NCBI RefSeq assembly: GCF_004359545.1
Contig: NZ_SCWB01000004.1
Location: 55,544-119,543 of the forward strand
Reading direction: 5' to 3'
Source: Macrococcus lamae
GTDB lineage: Bacteria > Bacillota > Bacilli > Staphylococcales > Staphylococcaceae
Length of the DNA: 64,000 nucleotides
Below are positions 7,406 through 16,466 of the stretch, piece after piece; position 1 is the stretch's first letter; every line of letters begins with the position of its first letter. The position numbers were made by a program, and so were the translations under genes. Below the pieces are notes generated by a model that saw nothing but the letters and a program-made list of their open reading frames with translations, was not told where the DNA came from and did no database searches.

Positions 7406-9454
7406 TTATTTATTAGCAAACACGCAATTGACTACTCTTTTTGTTGAAGAACCATCTTCCAGTTGATTGAATAATAAATGAAAGTCATTAATTTTATCTT
7501 TATATATCTTTTCAATATCTTCGAGATGTTCCAGTAAACGAAGTAAATCTGTTGAATTTTCTACAAGTGGCCCTGGAATCTCTTTAATATAATTAATATA
7601 AAAACCTCTAAGATCATTCTTATACTTCTCCAAGTCATAACTAAAAAACAATTGCGGTCTTTTTAATATAGAATAGTCAAAAAATACAGATGAATAATCT
7701 GTGATTAACACATCGCTGATTAAATAAAGATCAGTGATGTCTTCATAACTTGAAACGTCATATGCAAAGCCGCTATATGCTTCAATGTTTAAATTATTTG
7801 AAATCAAATAGTGCATTCTCATAAGAAGTATGGTGTCACTTCCCAAATGTTCTTTGAGAAGATTCAGATCGAGTTGCAGCTTAAACTGATAGGTTCCGAG
7901 CTTTACAAAGTCATCATCCCGCCAAGTCGGTGCATACATCACAATTTTTTTGTTTAACGGCAAATTAAGACGTCTTTTAATGTCATTGATTTTATTCAGA
8001 TTGTTTTGACTGGTGATTAACCTATCATTTCTTGGATAACCGGTTTCTATTATAATCTCGCGATTTACTCCAAAAGCTCGCTGAAATATTTTGGTAGAAT
8101 ATTGATTCGGCGAAATCAAATAGTCCCATCGATCACTTTCCTGTAAAAACCTCAGTCGATATTCAATTGTCGTTGTATTCGGCATTTTAACGTCCTCAAT
8201 ATCTAATCCGAGTTTCTTCAACGGCGTGCCGTGCCAAGTTTGTAAATATATCTGTTCTTTTCTTTTAATTAGAAACTTTGATAATCTGGCATTTGAAACC
8301 CAGTACTTACTAGTTGCGTAGATAAAATAATATGTCATTGAAAAACGCTTAACCTTTTTTGCATTACCGGAAATAGTCACTTGTTCTGGATGGTCAAATA
8401 CCCAGTAAAACTTATAGTCAGGATATTCAGAAAGCATGTACTCGTAAATTGCTTTCGGATTATCAGAAAAGCTTTTTCCAGAAAAGCTTTCAAAAACTAC
8501 CGACTGGTTAAATATTGGCATGTGAGGCGCTATTATTTCATATAGAGAAAAAGGAAGTTGTTGAGGTGTTTTAACTAAACGGCTAAGAGATCTTATAAGC
8601 CTTCTTAAAGATTGCATATATAAAAATAATCTTTTCTTTTTTGACGTGATTAAATAGCGTTCTGGTTGTTTTAGACGAGAACCAAATGCATAATTGTTTT
8701 CGTAAAATAAGGCTATTTCATTGAAAATTGTCGATAAAAAATCATGATTATATTGATTTGACGGATTAATCATTTTGCTGATTACATAATCATAATAGTC
8801 ATTCATATAGTCATTAGGTTGCCGCTCAATATATAATTTTATGAACTCTCCCATCATTTCATTTCTTAATGAACAAGGGCTGTCTTCATAAAGCAAGTGA
8901 TTGCATTCATTAAACGACAGGTAATATGTTATGGGACAAAATTCAATATCATTTGGATCTATATTCTCTAAACATTGCAGAAGAAAGTCAAAATTCTTAT
9001 AGAATTTTAAAGCTGTGCGTATTTTACAATGTTTGTTATTCAACAGTTCAGTATTAAATATAATAAATTTAAGTCGGTTACAATGATAAATAGGATTGAA
9101 GGGATACATGAATTCTTTATTGATTGCAACAAAAAGTGCCTTCTCTGAAACAGGTAACTGAAGAAAATATTCCAAAAAATCAACTTCAATGTCTTCAGTT
9201 ACTAAATAAGTATAAGTAGTAGTAACATTCGTTAACTCATTATTAATCACAGAACTTACGTCGTTATGAAAACACTGATTTCCTGTGATTTTTTTTAATG
9301 GATAATAATCCCTTATATAATTATATGACTCAGCAGAAAGTTCATTATATACAATTACAATATTAAATAAATCATTCACCTGTTCTAACTGTTCAACTAA
9401 TCGATTAACATTATACGGGTGAATAAGAGGTATAAAAATCGTTAAATTATTCAT
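7406..9454 (-). CDS. CDP-glycerol glycerophosphotransferase family protein (TagF/TarL-like)
   Basis: This 682-residue protein has a diverged N-terminal part that begins like a family 2 glycosyltransferase (LTIFIPLI) and a C-terminal CDP-glycerol glycerophosphotransferase domain from about residue 315. The domain carries WHGTPLKK (407-414), GYPRND, APTWRDDD and TDYSSVFFDY (585-594), the conserved features of TagF and TarL. Such enzymes polymerise glycerol- or ribitol-phosphate from CDP donors on the lipid-linked teichoic acid precursor at the inner membrane face. A GAGG site precedes ATG 9454. The position usually filled by a KPH or KGH motif reads MRMHYL here, with the His kept. Which polyol it uses cannot be told; the glycerol donor enzyme TagD is nearby. 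Confidence 0.85.
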   Translation of the reverse strand: MNNLTIFIPLIHPYNVNRLVEQLEQVNDLFNIVIVYNELSAESYNYIRDYYPLKKITGNQCFHNDVSSVINNELTNVTTTYTYLVTEDIEVDFLEYFLQLPVSEKALFVAINKEFMYPFNPIYHCNRLKFIIFNTELLNNKHCKIRTALKFYKNFDFLLQCLENIDPNDIEFCPITYYLSFNECNHLLYEDSPCSLRNEMMGEFIKLYIERQPNDYMNDYYDYVISKMINPSNQYNHDFLSTIFNEIALFYENNYAFGSRLKQPERYLITSKKKRLFLYMQSLRRLIRSLSRLVKTPQQLPFSLYEIIAPHMPIFNQSVVFESFSGKSFSDNPKAIYEYMLSEYPDYKFYWVFDHPEQVTISGNAKKVKRFSMTYYFIYATSKYWVSNARLSKFLIKRKEQIYLQTWHGTPLKKLGLDIEDVKMPNTTTIEYRLRFLQESDRWDYLISPNQYSTKIFQRAFGVNREIIIETGYPRNDRLITSQNNLNKINDIKRRLNLPLNKKIVMYAPTWRDDDFVKLGTYQFKLQLDLNLLKEHLGSDTILLMRMHYLISNNLNIEAYSGFAYDVSSYEDITDLYLISDVLITDYSSVFFDYSILKRPQLFFSYDLEKYKNDLRGFYINYIKEIPGPLVENSTDLLRLLEHLEDIEKIYKDKINDFHLLFNQLEDGSSTKRVVNCVFANK

Positions 9455-9579
9455 GGCAAATCCTCTTTTCTGTAATGTTAATTTAAACTAGGAAAACATT
9501 ATGTATCGCTAAGAACTACATTAAAAAATAGAGAACAATCAATAAAATTTATTGAATGACTCTATTGAAAAAGTTCTTC

Positions 9580-11010
9580 CTAATTATTTTCTAACTCGAT
9601 TTTCATGGATAAATTACCTGCTATTGAAGGGTAAATCATTGCTTTTTTATCATTAAGAACAAAGTTCTTCTGATAACCAAAACGGACCGCTATATTTTTA
9701 TATTCTTTATACTGAACTTTAAAATTATAAAATCCCGCTGGTAGCTGATTAAATAACTGTAGTGAAACATAACAAGTCATTAAATCTCCAGAGCATGTCA
9801 CTTCTTTTAATAGTATACTTTGCTCAAAAGAAGTTCTACTTTCGATTAACAAACCTGCTATCTCATCACGTTTGACATGATTTAATTTGATTTGCAGTAA
9901 TAGATAATCTTTTAAAATATCAATTATCATGGCATGACTACTAACGAACGGCAGGCTAAATGTATTTTTTTGATTTGTTAAATAATACTCACCATTTTTA
10001 AAGTATGCAACTTTATTATCTTTTTTCAGCCACATAAAAAATTCGCAATATTTATCAAAATTATCATTCTGCAATGCATCTATTGCATCCGAATATTTTT
10101 CATCAATTTGGTTTAATACTAACTGTGTATCAGGGTCACTTATAAGCTTGCAATTCAGGTTAAACACTTGCTGCTTATCATGTTGTGATAGCTTCAAAAA
10201 TGTTTCACTGTTACAGTTTGATAGTAAATCCTGTTCAATTATTCTGATTATCAATTGCTTTTTTAATGTTAGATTAGAAAGCCGTTTTACTTGATCAAAC
10301 AATAACTCATCACTTTTTCTTTTTTTCAAAAAGCTAGTTCTTCTCACAATTGAATCATTTGTAGCAGTTCTATCTATAAATCCACATTCTTTTGTGATTG
10401 TTGAAACATTCTTGACATGGCTGTACAGTTCAGCAAAAAATAGCTTGTCTTCACCAAAGCTTATTTCTTCAGGAAATCTTATATGGTGTTTTATCAATAG
10501 TTTACGGTTTAGAAATTTTGATGTCGGACCTAAGTAATACAAAAAATACGGGATTTCTGTCAACGGCTTGAGTAATCTATTTTTAATGCTCATAAACTTT
10601 GCATATTCCGTTTTAGCTTTTTCATTTACTTTAATTGATTTACCTACTATAACATCACTTTTTAACAGTTTTGGATGGTGATATATATAACTGAGAATAT
10701 TTTCTGCTATCCAATCATCAGAATCTAGAAAATATACAAATTGACCTTTTGCCTTAAACAATCCAAAATTTCTAGGAGCAGATGCTCCTCCAGAATTTTT
10801 TTTCAGTTGGAACGCATGAACATTTGAAAATTTCCTGCTATACTCATTACAAATCGAGAACGTCTGATCACTTGAATGATCATCTATAATAATCACTTCA
10901 AAAAATTGTTTCTCTAATGATTGATTTAAGACAGAATCAACTGTTCGTCTGATTTTTTCTTCTGAATTATAGGTAGGAATGATGATTGAAAATAGTAATT
11001 TATTTTTCAA
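9580..11010 (-). CDS. Glycosyltransferase family 2
   Basis: The 476-residue protein has an N-terminal GT-A domain with FSIIIPTYNSEEKI, VIIIDDHSSD and the metal-binding FLDSDDWIAE, followed by about 250 residues of unassigned C-terminal sequence rich in beta-type segments. I place the start at TTG 11010, preceded by AAGGAG. A longer frame to 11091 exists but has no ribosome-binding site and adds residues unlike the family. The start overlaps the end of the upstream glycerophosphotransferase gene by 11 bases, which indicates translational coupling. S. aureus TarS, a family 2 enzyme that glycosylates wall teichoic acid, has a comparable plan (GT-A domain plus C-terminal region), so a polymer-decorating role is plausible but unproven. 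Confidence 0.82.
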   Translation of the reverse strand: MKNKLLFSIIIPTYNSEEKIRRTVDSVLNQSLEKQFFEVIIIDDHSSDQTFSICNEYSRKFSNVHAFQLKKNSGGASAPRNFGLFKAKGQFVYFLDSDDWIAENILSYIYHHPKLLKSDVIVGKSIKVNEKAKTEYAKFMSIKNRLLKPLTEIPYFLYYLGPTSKFLNRKLLIKHHIRFPEEISFGEDKLFFAELYSHVKNVSTITKECGFIDRTATNDSIVRRTSFLKKRKSDELLFDQVKRLSNLTLKKQLIIRIIEQDLLSNCNSETFLKLSQHDKQQVFNLNCKLISDPDTQLVLNQIDEKYSDAIDALQNDNFDKYCEFFMWLKKDNKVAYFKNGEYYLTNQKNTFSLPFVSSHAMIIDILKDYLLLQIKLNHVKRDEIAGLLIESRTSFEQSILLKEVTCSGDLMTCYVSLQLFNQLPAGFYNFKVQYKEYKNIAVRFGYQKNFVLNDKKAMIYPSIAGNLSMKIELENN

Positions 11011-14000
11011 AGTCTGACTCCTTATTAAGTAAGAGTGAATTAACAATCGTTTCAGCTGCCGATCCTTTTTCATACTCACAATATTTTTCAATGAATTTCA
11101 TATATCGAGGTGCATAAGCTGCTTGAACTGTTTCAATTCCCACTATTGATTGAACGATTTGCTCTGTAGTAAATAATAGCGGTCCTGGCGCTTCTTCTTC
11201 GAAGTTCATATAAAACCCTCTTAAATGGTCTCTGTAATGCTCAAGGTCATAAGTATAGAAAAGTAACGGCTTTCTAGTATTGGCAAAATCAAACATAACA
11301 GATGAGTAATCGGTGACACAAATGTCACTAATTAAATAAAGGTCCATTATTTCGTGATAATTAGAGACATTATAAATAAAATCTTGATATTGTTCTGGAA
11401 TTGATATTTTATTTCCGACGAGTAAATGAGGTTTCAATAAAATAATATAGTCATCTTTTAATAACTGAAGCTGTTCAAAATCAAGATTTAACTCATGATT
11501 ACTGCTTTTCAGCTGATCATCTCTAAATGTCGGTGCATATAAAATAATTTTTCTATCATCGCCAATATTGATTTTCTGTTTAATTATTTGACATTGCTGA
11601 TTGATAAACTTGTCGTTTGACTTATAGAATACATCATTTCTAGGATAACCAATTTCTAGCATTGTTTTATTAAAATTAAAAGCTGAAGTAAATTTCTCCG
11701 TAGCATATTGACTCGGTGAAATTAAATAATCCCATTTTCTAGTAGCAATATTCACTCTATTTTTATAATTTTCATCTCTTCCCTCGAACACTTTGATGTC
11801 ATTTAGCATTTTCTTCAAAGGAGTCCCATGCCATGTTTGAATATACTCAGTATTTTTATGTTTTCGAATATAGTACGGTAAATTTTGATTATTTATCCAA
11901 AATTTCGCTCTTGATAAATAATAGAAATAGCTTGGAGATAGTCTTTTTACTGTTTTGACTTTCTCATCGTTAAATGGGTAAATTTTATTAGTTACCCAGA
12001 CTATTTCACAGGGATGATTACGCTTACTTAATTCATCGTAAATTACCTTAGGACTGTCTATAACAGATTTCCCCACATTAGATTCAAATACAATTAAATC
12101 CGTATTTATTGGAATAAATTTAGTCAACAAAAAATTCATGACTTTCATTGAGTTAAAATAAATTTTTTGGTTTCTTCTAAACCGTTTGAAAAGATGTTGA
12201 ACTATAATATTATATTTCAATTTATTTTTAAACTTTTTAGTATTTTTAAACTCCAACGCTGATTGATAAATTCTATTAGAGCTTTGCTGGTCTCTATACT
12301 TAATAAATGAATCAATTTTAAATTTTAATTTCTCGTCGATTTCAAAACTTCGAGCTGCAAAATGCTTTACTTGTATCTCTAAATTTTCAATGTTTTTAAC
12401 ACTAATACCCGGTAGCTCTCGTTCAAGATCTAAATGTGAGCCATCTTTGCCAATAAATCTATTTCTATCAAACTGATAATAAATCACTGGTTTATAAAGG
12501 AAACTAAAATCAAAACCTACACTAGAATAATCAGTAATCATCAATCTGCTTTCTTTTATCAGCTGTTGTACATCTACTTCGCCTTGTTCAATGTTTTTAA
12601 TAAAAGTCGGTACATTGATAAGATGAAGATACGACTGCATGTTTGGGTGCATACAGAAGATGATCTCCATTCCTTGATCATGCATTTCTTTAATCACATG
12701 ACTGTTCAATAGTTCTTCAATTTTTTCCAAATAAATAGAATCTGAAAATTTTTCTGGACTGTTTAACCAATCTCTCCAAGTAGGAATGATTAAAATCTGA
12801 TTATTTATTGTTATTTTTTTAAATAAATTATCAAATCTTGATAAACCTGTCACTTTAACTTGTTCTGGATAAAATTGTAAGTCTCGAGTAACGATTTGTT
12901 TTTCTCTATCCGAACTGACAATAAACATATCTACATTAAAGTCTTTTAATTGGTTACCATTGATTTGTGTTAAATTTTTAGTGCCTAGAACCCCGTGCTG
13001 TAAAAAAATTCTCTGTGCTTTTATACTTTTTGTATATTGAACATCTGACATTGGAAATATAAGTTCAGGATGATGCGTTGTAAATATTTTTTCAGCTCTA
13101 GTCATTACTTCAAAGTGTTCAGGCGAGCGAAAATCAACAATATTTCCCAGATTTTTCACATTAAGATACTCATTTGATTTTTTATCAATTACATAATACG
13201 CTTCTATCTCAGGATGATTTTCTCGTATATATTTAAAAAAGTGGTACCCATTATCCTGAGCTTTATAATGTCTTTCACCTATAATCCAGACAGGTTTAGA
13301 TTTTTTTCTTCTTTTAAAACTTTTTTCGTAAGCTTTAACACTATCGGTAGTTAATTTGACATGTTTAAAAGCTAAATTCCTTCCCTTTAAAGTGAAATAG
13401 GGAGTAAAGTATATTGTTTCATCATCCCGTTTAATACTTACATTTCCTTTAAGCATAGCCTCTACTAAAATTCTAGGATTACCTAATTTGAATTTAAAAG
13501 GTTGATCATAAGTGTCTAGGGTGACTTGAATATATAGATCTACTATATCTTCTTCCTGTAACCCTTGTAGTAACATTTGGCTGAAAATTAAGTTACTATT
13601 CAACTCAAAATAGTAAGCATTATATGTTTTAGTTTTAGAGATATCCTTTTTATAAATATTAAGATCTTGTGTAACAAATTGACCTGTTAGTCTGCTCTCA
13701 AGGACAATTTCAGCTTTGTTAACAAGTGAATTTATTAATGAGAACTTACCTTTTAGATTAATTGTACTTTTTTTAAATGAAAGTTTATCTATATGTCTGA
13801 AATTAATATAAGTGCTTGGTTTAATATTGGATATTAACGATAGTGAAAACACAGAATATTTATCAAAATACGGAGTAATATATTGCTCATTTGCTTCTAA
13901 TGTATGAAATTGGTTATGATTAATAATAAAAGATTTTAATGAAATTCTTCTTCTTTTACGAATTCTTATGAATGCCTCTTGATTCTGATAAAATATATCT

Positions 14001-14263
14001 TTGTCTAAATCAATATTCTCGAGTTTATCCACCACCTCTTCAAGAGGTTTAAAATCATAGTAATTTAAAAATACATTAATTTTCTTTTCAAATTGCATCT
14101 TACTAATATTTAATAAATCTTTAAGATTAATAATTATTTTTCCATCAGTAACTTTTTTTTCAAAATAATTAAGTCCCTCTTCGAGAGTCACTGACTGATA
14201 ACGGAATGGAATCTGGTCAATTGTAAGAGTATCTTCTTCTTGTATTATTCTTATTTTTTCCAT
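11000..14263 (-). CDS. Tandem-domain CDP-glycerol glycerophosphotransferase
   Basis: At 1087 residues this is far longer than TagF (about 750) because it has two glycerophosphotransferase domains. An unassigned N-terminal part (1-320) is followed by domain 1 (about 325-600, with HGVLGTK 423-429, IPTWRDW, CMHPN and TDYSSVGFDF 577-586) and domain 2 (about 720-1050, with WHGTPLKK 811-818, GYPRND, APTFRDD, KPH 944-946 and TDYSSVMFDF 984-993). Both keep the His and Asp residues expected for catalysis. One domain could prime and the other extend, or the two could build a mixed polymer. It is the first minus-strand gene from the divergent intergenic region shared with tagD and probably leads the operon down to the LTA-synthase-like gene. 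Confidence 0.86.
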   Translation of the reverse strand: MEKIRIIQEEDTLTIDQIPFRYQSVTLEEGLNYFEKKVTDGKIIINLKDLLNISKMQFEKKINVFLNYYDFKPLEEVVDKLENIDLDKDIFYQNQEAFIRIRKRRRISLKSFIINHNQFHTLEANEQYITPYFDKYSVFSLSLISNIKPSTYINFRHIDKLSFKKSTINLKGKFSLINSLVNKAEIVLESRLTGQFVTQDLNIYKKDISKTKTYNAYYFELNSNLIFSQMLLQGLQEEDIVDLYIQVTLDTYDQPFKFKLGNPRILVEAMLKGNVSIKRDDETIYFTPYFTLKGRNLAFKHVKLTTDSVKAYEKSFKRRKKSKPVWIIGERHYKAQDNGYHFFKYIRENHPEIEAYYVIDKKSNEYLNVKNLGNIVDFRSPEHFEVMTRAEKIFTTHHPELIFPMSDVQYTKSIKAQRIFLQHGVLGTKNLTQINGNQLKDFNVDMFIVSSDREKQIVTRDLQFYPEQVKVTGLSRFDNLFKKITINNQILIIPTWRDWLNSPEKFSDSIYLEKIEELLNSHVIKEMHDQGMEIIFCMHPNMQSYLHLINVPTFIKNIEQGEVDVQQLIKESRLMITDYSSVGFDFSFLYKPVIYYQFDRNRFIGKDGSHLDLERELPGISVKNIENLEIQVKHFAARSFEIDEKLKFKIDSFIKYRDQQSSNRIYQSALEFKNTKKFKNKLKYNIIVQHLFKRFRRNQKIYFNSMKVMNFLLTKFIPINTDLIVFESNVGKSVIDSPKVIYDELSKRNHPCEIVWVTNKIYPFNDEKVKTVKRLSPSYFYYLSRAKFWINNQNLPYYIRKHKNTEYIQTWHGTPLKKMLNDIKVFEGRDENYKNRVNIATRKWDYLISPSQYATEKFTSAFNFNKTMLEIGYPRNDVFYKSNDKFINQQCQIIKQKINIGDDRKIILYAPTFRDDQLKSSNHELNLDFEQLQLLKDDYIILLKPHLLVGNKISIPEQYQDFIYNVSNYHEIMDLYLISDICVTDYSSVMFDFANTRKPLLFYTYDLEHYRDHLRGFYMNFEEEAPGPLLFTTEQIVQSIVGIETVQAAYAPRYMKFIEKYCEYEKGSAAETIVNSLLLNKESDFEK

Positions 14264-14282
14264 AATGGCACCCTTTACTTTG

Positions 14283-14311
14283 TTTACAAAACATTAATAG
14301 TATATTAACAT
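14283..14311 (+). promoter_or_regulatory. Candidate promoter of tagD
   Basis: TTTACA (14283-14288) and TAACAT (14306-14311) are separated by 17 bases and lie about 38 bases upstream of the tagD ATG in an AT-rich 85-base gap between divergent genes. The hexamers match the vegetative consensus only partly, so this is a moderate prediction. The opposite strand must carry the promoter of the tandem-domain transferase, but I see no clear pair of hexamers there. Confidence 0.45.
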
Positions 14312-14348
14312 AAAATTAAAAATCGAACATTATTTTTGGAGGAATACT

Positions 14349-14747
14349 ATGAAACGTGTAATCACATATGGAACATATGATCTGCTGCATTATGGTCATA
14401 TCGAATTATTACGGCGTGCCAGAGAGATGGGAGATTATCTTATTGTTGCTTTATCGACAGACGAGTTTAACAGATTAAAAAACAAAAAATCATATTATGA
14501 CTATAATCAAAGAAAAATGATGTTAGAATCCGTCAGATATGTTGATTTAGTTGTTCCTGAAAATAACTGGGAACAAAAGAAAACAGATATTGCTAAATAT
14601 GAAGTAGATACTTTTGTGATGGGTCATGATTGGGAAGGCGAATTCGATTTTTTAAAGAATCAGTGTGAAGTTATTTATATTAATCGGACAGAAGGAATAT
14701 CAACAACAAAGATTAAAAAAGAACTCTATGGTAGTGACACGAAATAA
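14349..14747 (+). CDS. tagD: Glycerol-3-phosphate cytidylyltransferase
   Basis: The 132-residue enzyme joins CTP and sn-glycerol 3-phosphate to make CDP-glycerol, the donor for the TagB and TagF-like transferases around it. It has the family's nucleotidyltransferase signatures: YGTYDLLHYGH near the N-terminus, where HYGH is the HxGH motif, and RTEGISTTKIK near the C-terminus. Length matches B. subtilis TagD (129 residues). GGAGG lies 8 bases before the ATG. It is transcribed away from the tandem-domain transferase and is followed by a GC-rich hairpin. Its presence shows that the locus makes a glycerol-phosphate polymer or linkage unit; no ribitol-type TarI or TarJ is in the window. Confidence 0.95.
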   Translation: MKRVITYGTYDLLHYGHIELLRRAREMGDYLIVALSTDEFNRLKNKKSYYDYNQRKMMLESVRYVDLVVPENNWEQKKTDIAKYEVDTFVMGHDWEGEFDFLKNQCEVIYINRTEGISTTKIKKELYGSDTK

Positions 14748-14750
14748 TTG

Positions 14751-14787
14751 AAGCCCGGCTCCGTTGTAAAATACGGTCGCCGGGTTT
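14751..14787 (+). terminator. Hairpin after tagD
   Basis: GCCCGG pairs with CCGGGT, with a second stem CCGT/ACGG inside, just after the tagD stop codon. Only a short T-run follows, and the next plus-strand gene begins 30 bases on. It may therefore terminate only part of the transcripts or protect the tagD mRNA end. Confidence 0.6.
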
Positions 14788-14816
14788 AGTATATTTAGTA
14801 ATAAGGAGTTTTGACA

Positions 14817-16466
14817 ATGATCACTCAAATAAATGATAGTACAAATCTCATAACTGCTATAAATCAAGTATCCACTTCACATTTTGTAATTAATAATCGC
14901 ATTTATCAAGATCAGCTCCAAGCTGTTGAATTAAAAAACAATCATATATTTTGTGATTATACTGTGAATGGAACATATATAAATATGTATACATTTTTTG
15001 GAGAAACACTAATTGATATTAATCAATTATTAACTAATACTTTTTCACCAGCCATCATATATCACACAGAAAAAATTAAAATAATGATAAGTGAATTCCC
15101 TATTTCGATTTGTACAGAATGGGATTTAGTTTTTGCACTATTAATTACTGAAAAAAAAATTTTTATTGATGGACATGTTGTGTTTGATTTTTCATATTCT
15201 ACATTTGATCCGTTATTTTTAAAGCCGTTTTTACCTTTAATTAAAAATAAAAATGACCTAGTGCTTAACTTCAAGATAAATCGTTTCTCTGCATATCACC
15301 ATTTAAAAATAGAATCATTACCTGAACAGAAAATCAAAGATGATTATTACTTACTACCGGATCGTTTTCAACTATATAAATTTTTTAAATCCGCCTACTC
15401 ATTCTTATATAAGAGATTCATGCAGAGAAAACAAAACCCATACAGTACTATTAAAAGTACTGTTTCTCTTAAAAATCACATCGTCTTTTTAGGGTTTGAC
15501 TATCACTATCGTGGAAATTCTAAATACTTGTATGATGCATTAATGTCACTAAAGGAAAATGGTCATCCTTACTGGAAAGATATAGATATCTATTTTGTTT
15601 CAGCCGATAGCTCTCATTTTATTGATCCAGTAGCGTCTTCCACAAAGTCTTTGATTGCATCTGCTAAAGTTGTAATTTTAGAATCTTTTAAACCAGATGA
15701 CATAGTTATCAATGGTGTTTCAATCAATTTATGGCACGGTATTCCTATAAAACGGTTATTTCTAGATAGTAAAGAACTGAACCAAAACTCTCATATATTT
15801 CTTTATCGATTACGAAAGTATCGCGCGCTTTCAACGACAAACTACTTTGTAACTGATTCACCGAAAGTAAATCATATATTTCGTTCTGCATTTCCATTCC
15901 ATAAAACAATACTGATAGATACAGGTTACCCGCGGGTTGAATACTTAATCGCAATGCAGAAGAAGCATGAATATATTTCATCGCTTAAACAGAGTCTTGA
16001 CATAGAAAACAGCAAACCTATTGTCCTTTATTGTCCGACATGGAAAGATTATGATTATGTTGAACCTGATTTTACTACTATCAGTGAACATTATGAAGTA
16101 CTTGTCAAAGGTCACCCGGAATCTACCGCTTCCATTAAGGGTCGAAATGTCAGCCATTTATCAACAGAGGATGCTTTACTTGTTGCAGATATCGTCATTT
16201 CTGATTATTCATCTATTATCTTTGATGCCCTGAATATCAACAAATCTGTCCTTATATTAATGGATGATTTTGAACAATATTCAAGAACGCGCGGTATCTA
16301 TGATGGAATAATGGAGACTCTCTTTCCAATCTATTTTAATTGGGAAGATTTATTAAACGATTTTCAAAACCAACAGTTGAAATTCGTATCTTCTCATCAA
16401 TTTTGTCATAACCACGAATACGCAACAGCAAGTATAATCAATGTCATAGAAAAAAATCTTAGTTAA
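14817..16466 (+). CDS. CDP-glycerol glycerophosphotransferase family protein
   Basis: The 549-residue protein has an unassigned N-terminal half and a C-terminal glycerophosphotransferase domain from about residue 220. The domain contains NLWHGIPIK (His at about 307), GYPRVEYL, YCPTWKDYD, VKGHPES and ISDYSSIIFD (about 461-470), as in TarF, TarL and TagF. It would add glycerol or ribitol phosphate units to lipid-linked teichoic acid. I prefer ATG 14817 over TTG 14811 because AAGGAG is 8 bases from the ATG but only 2 from the TTG. Its 3' end overlaps the convergent glycosyltransferase gene by 8 bases. It is one of four proteins of this superfamily in 11 kb, along with the tandem-domain protein, the 682-residue protein and TagB. 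Confidence 0.84.
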   Translation: MITQINDSTNLITAINQVSTSHFVINNRIYQDQLQAVELKNNHIFCDYTVNGTYINMYTFFGETLIDINQLLTNTFSPAIIYHTEKIKIMISEFPISICTEWDLVFALLITEKKIFIDGHVVFDFSYSTFDPLFLKPFLPLIKNKNDLVLNFKINRFSAYHHLKIESLPEQKIKDDYYLLPDRFQLYKFFKSAYSFLYKRFMQRKQNPYSTIKSTVSLKNHIVFLGFDYHYRGNSKYLYDALMSLKENGHPYWKDIDIYFVSADSSHFIDPVASSTKSLIASAKVVILESFKPDDIVINGVSINLWHGIPIKRLFLDSKELNQNSHIFLYRLRKYRALSTTNYFVTDSPKVNHIFRSAFPFHKTILIDTGYPRVEYLIAMQKKHEYISSLKQSLDIENSKPIVLYCPTWKDYDYVEPDFTTISEHYEVLVKGHPESTASIKGRNVSHLSTEDALLVADIVISDYSSIIFDALNINKSVLILMDDFEQYSRTRGIYDGIMETLFPIYFNWEDLLNDFQNQQLKFVSSHQFCHNHEYATASIINVIEKNLS

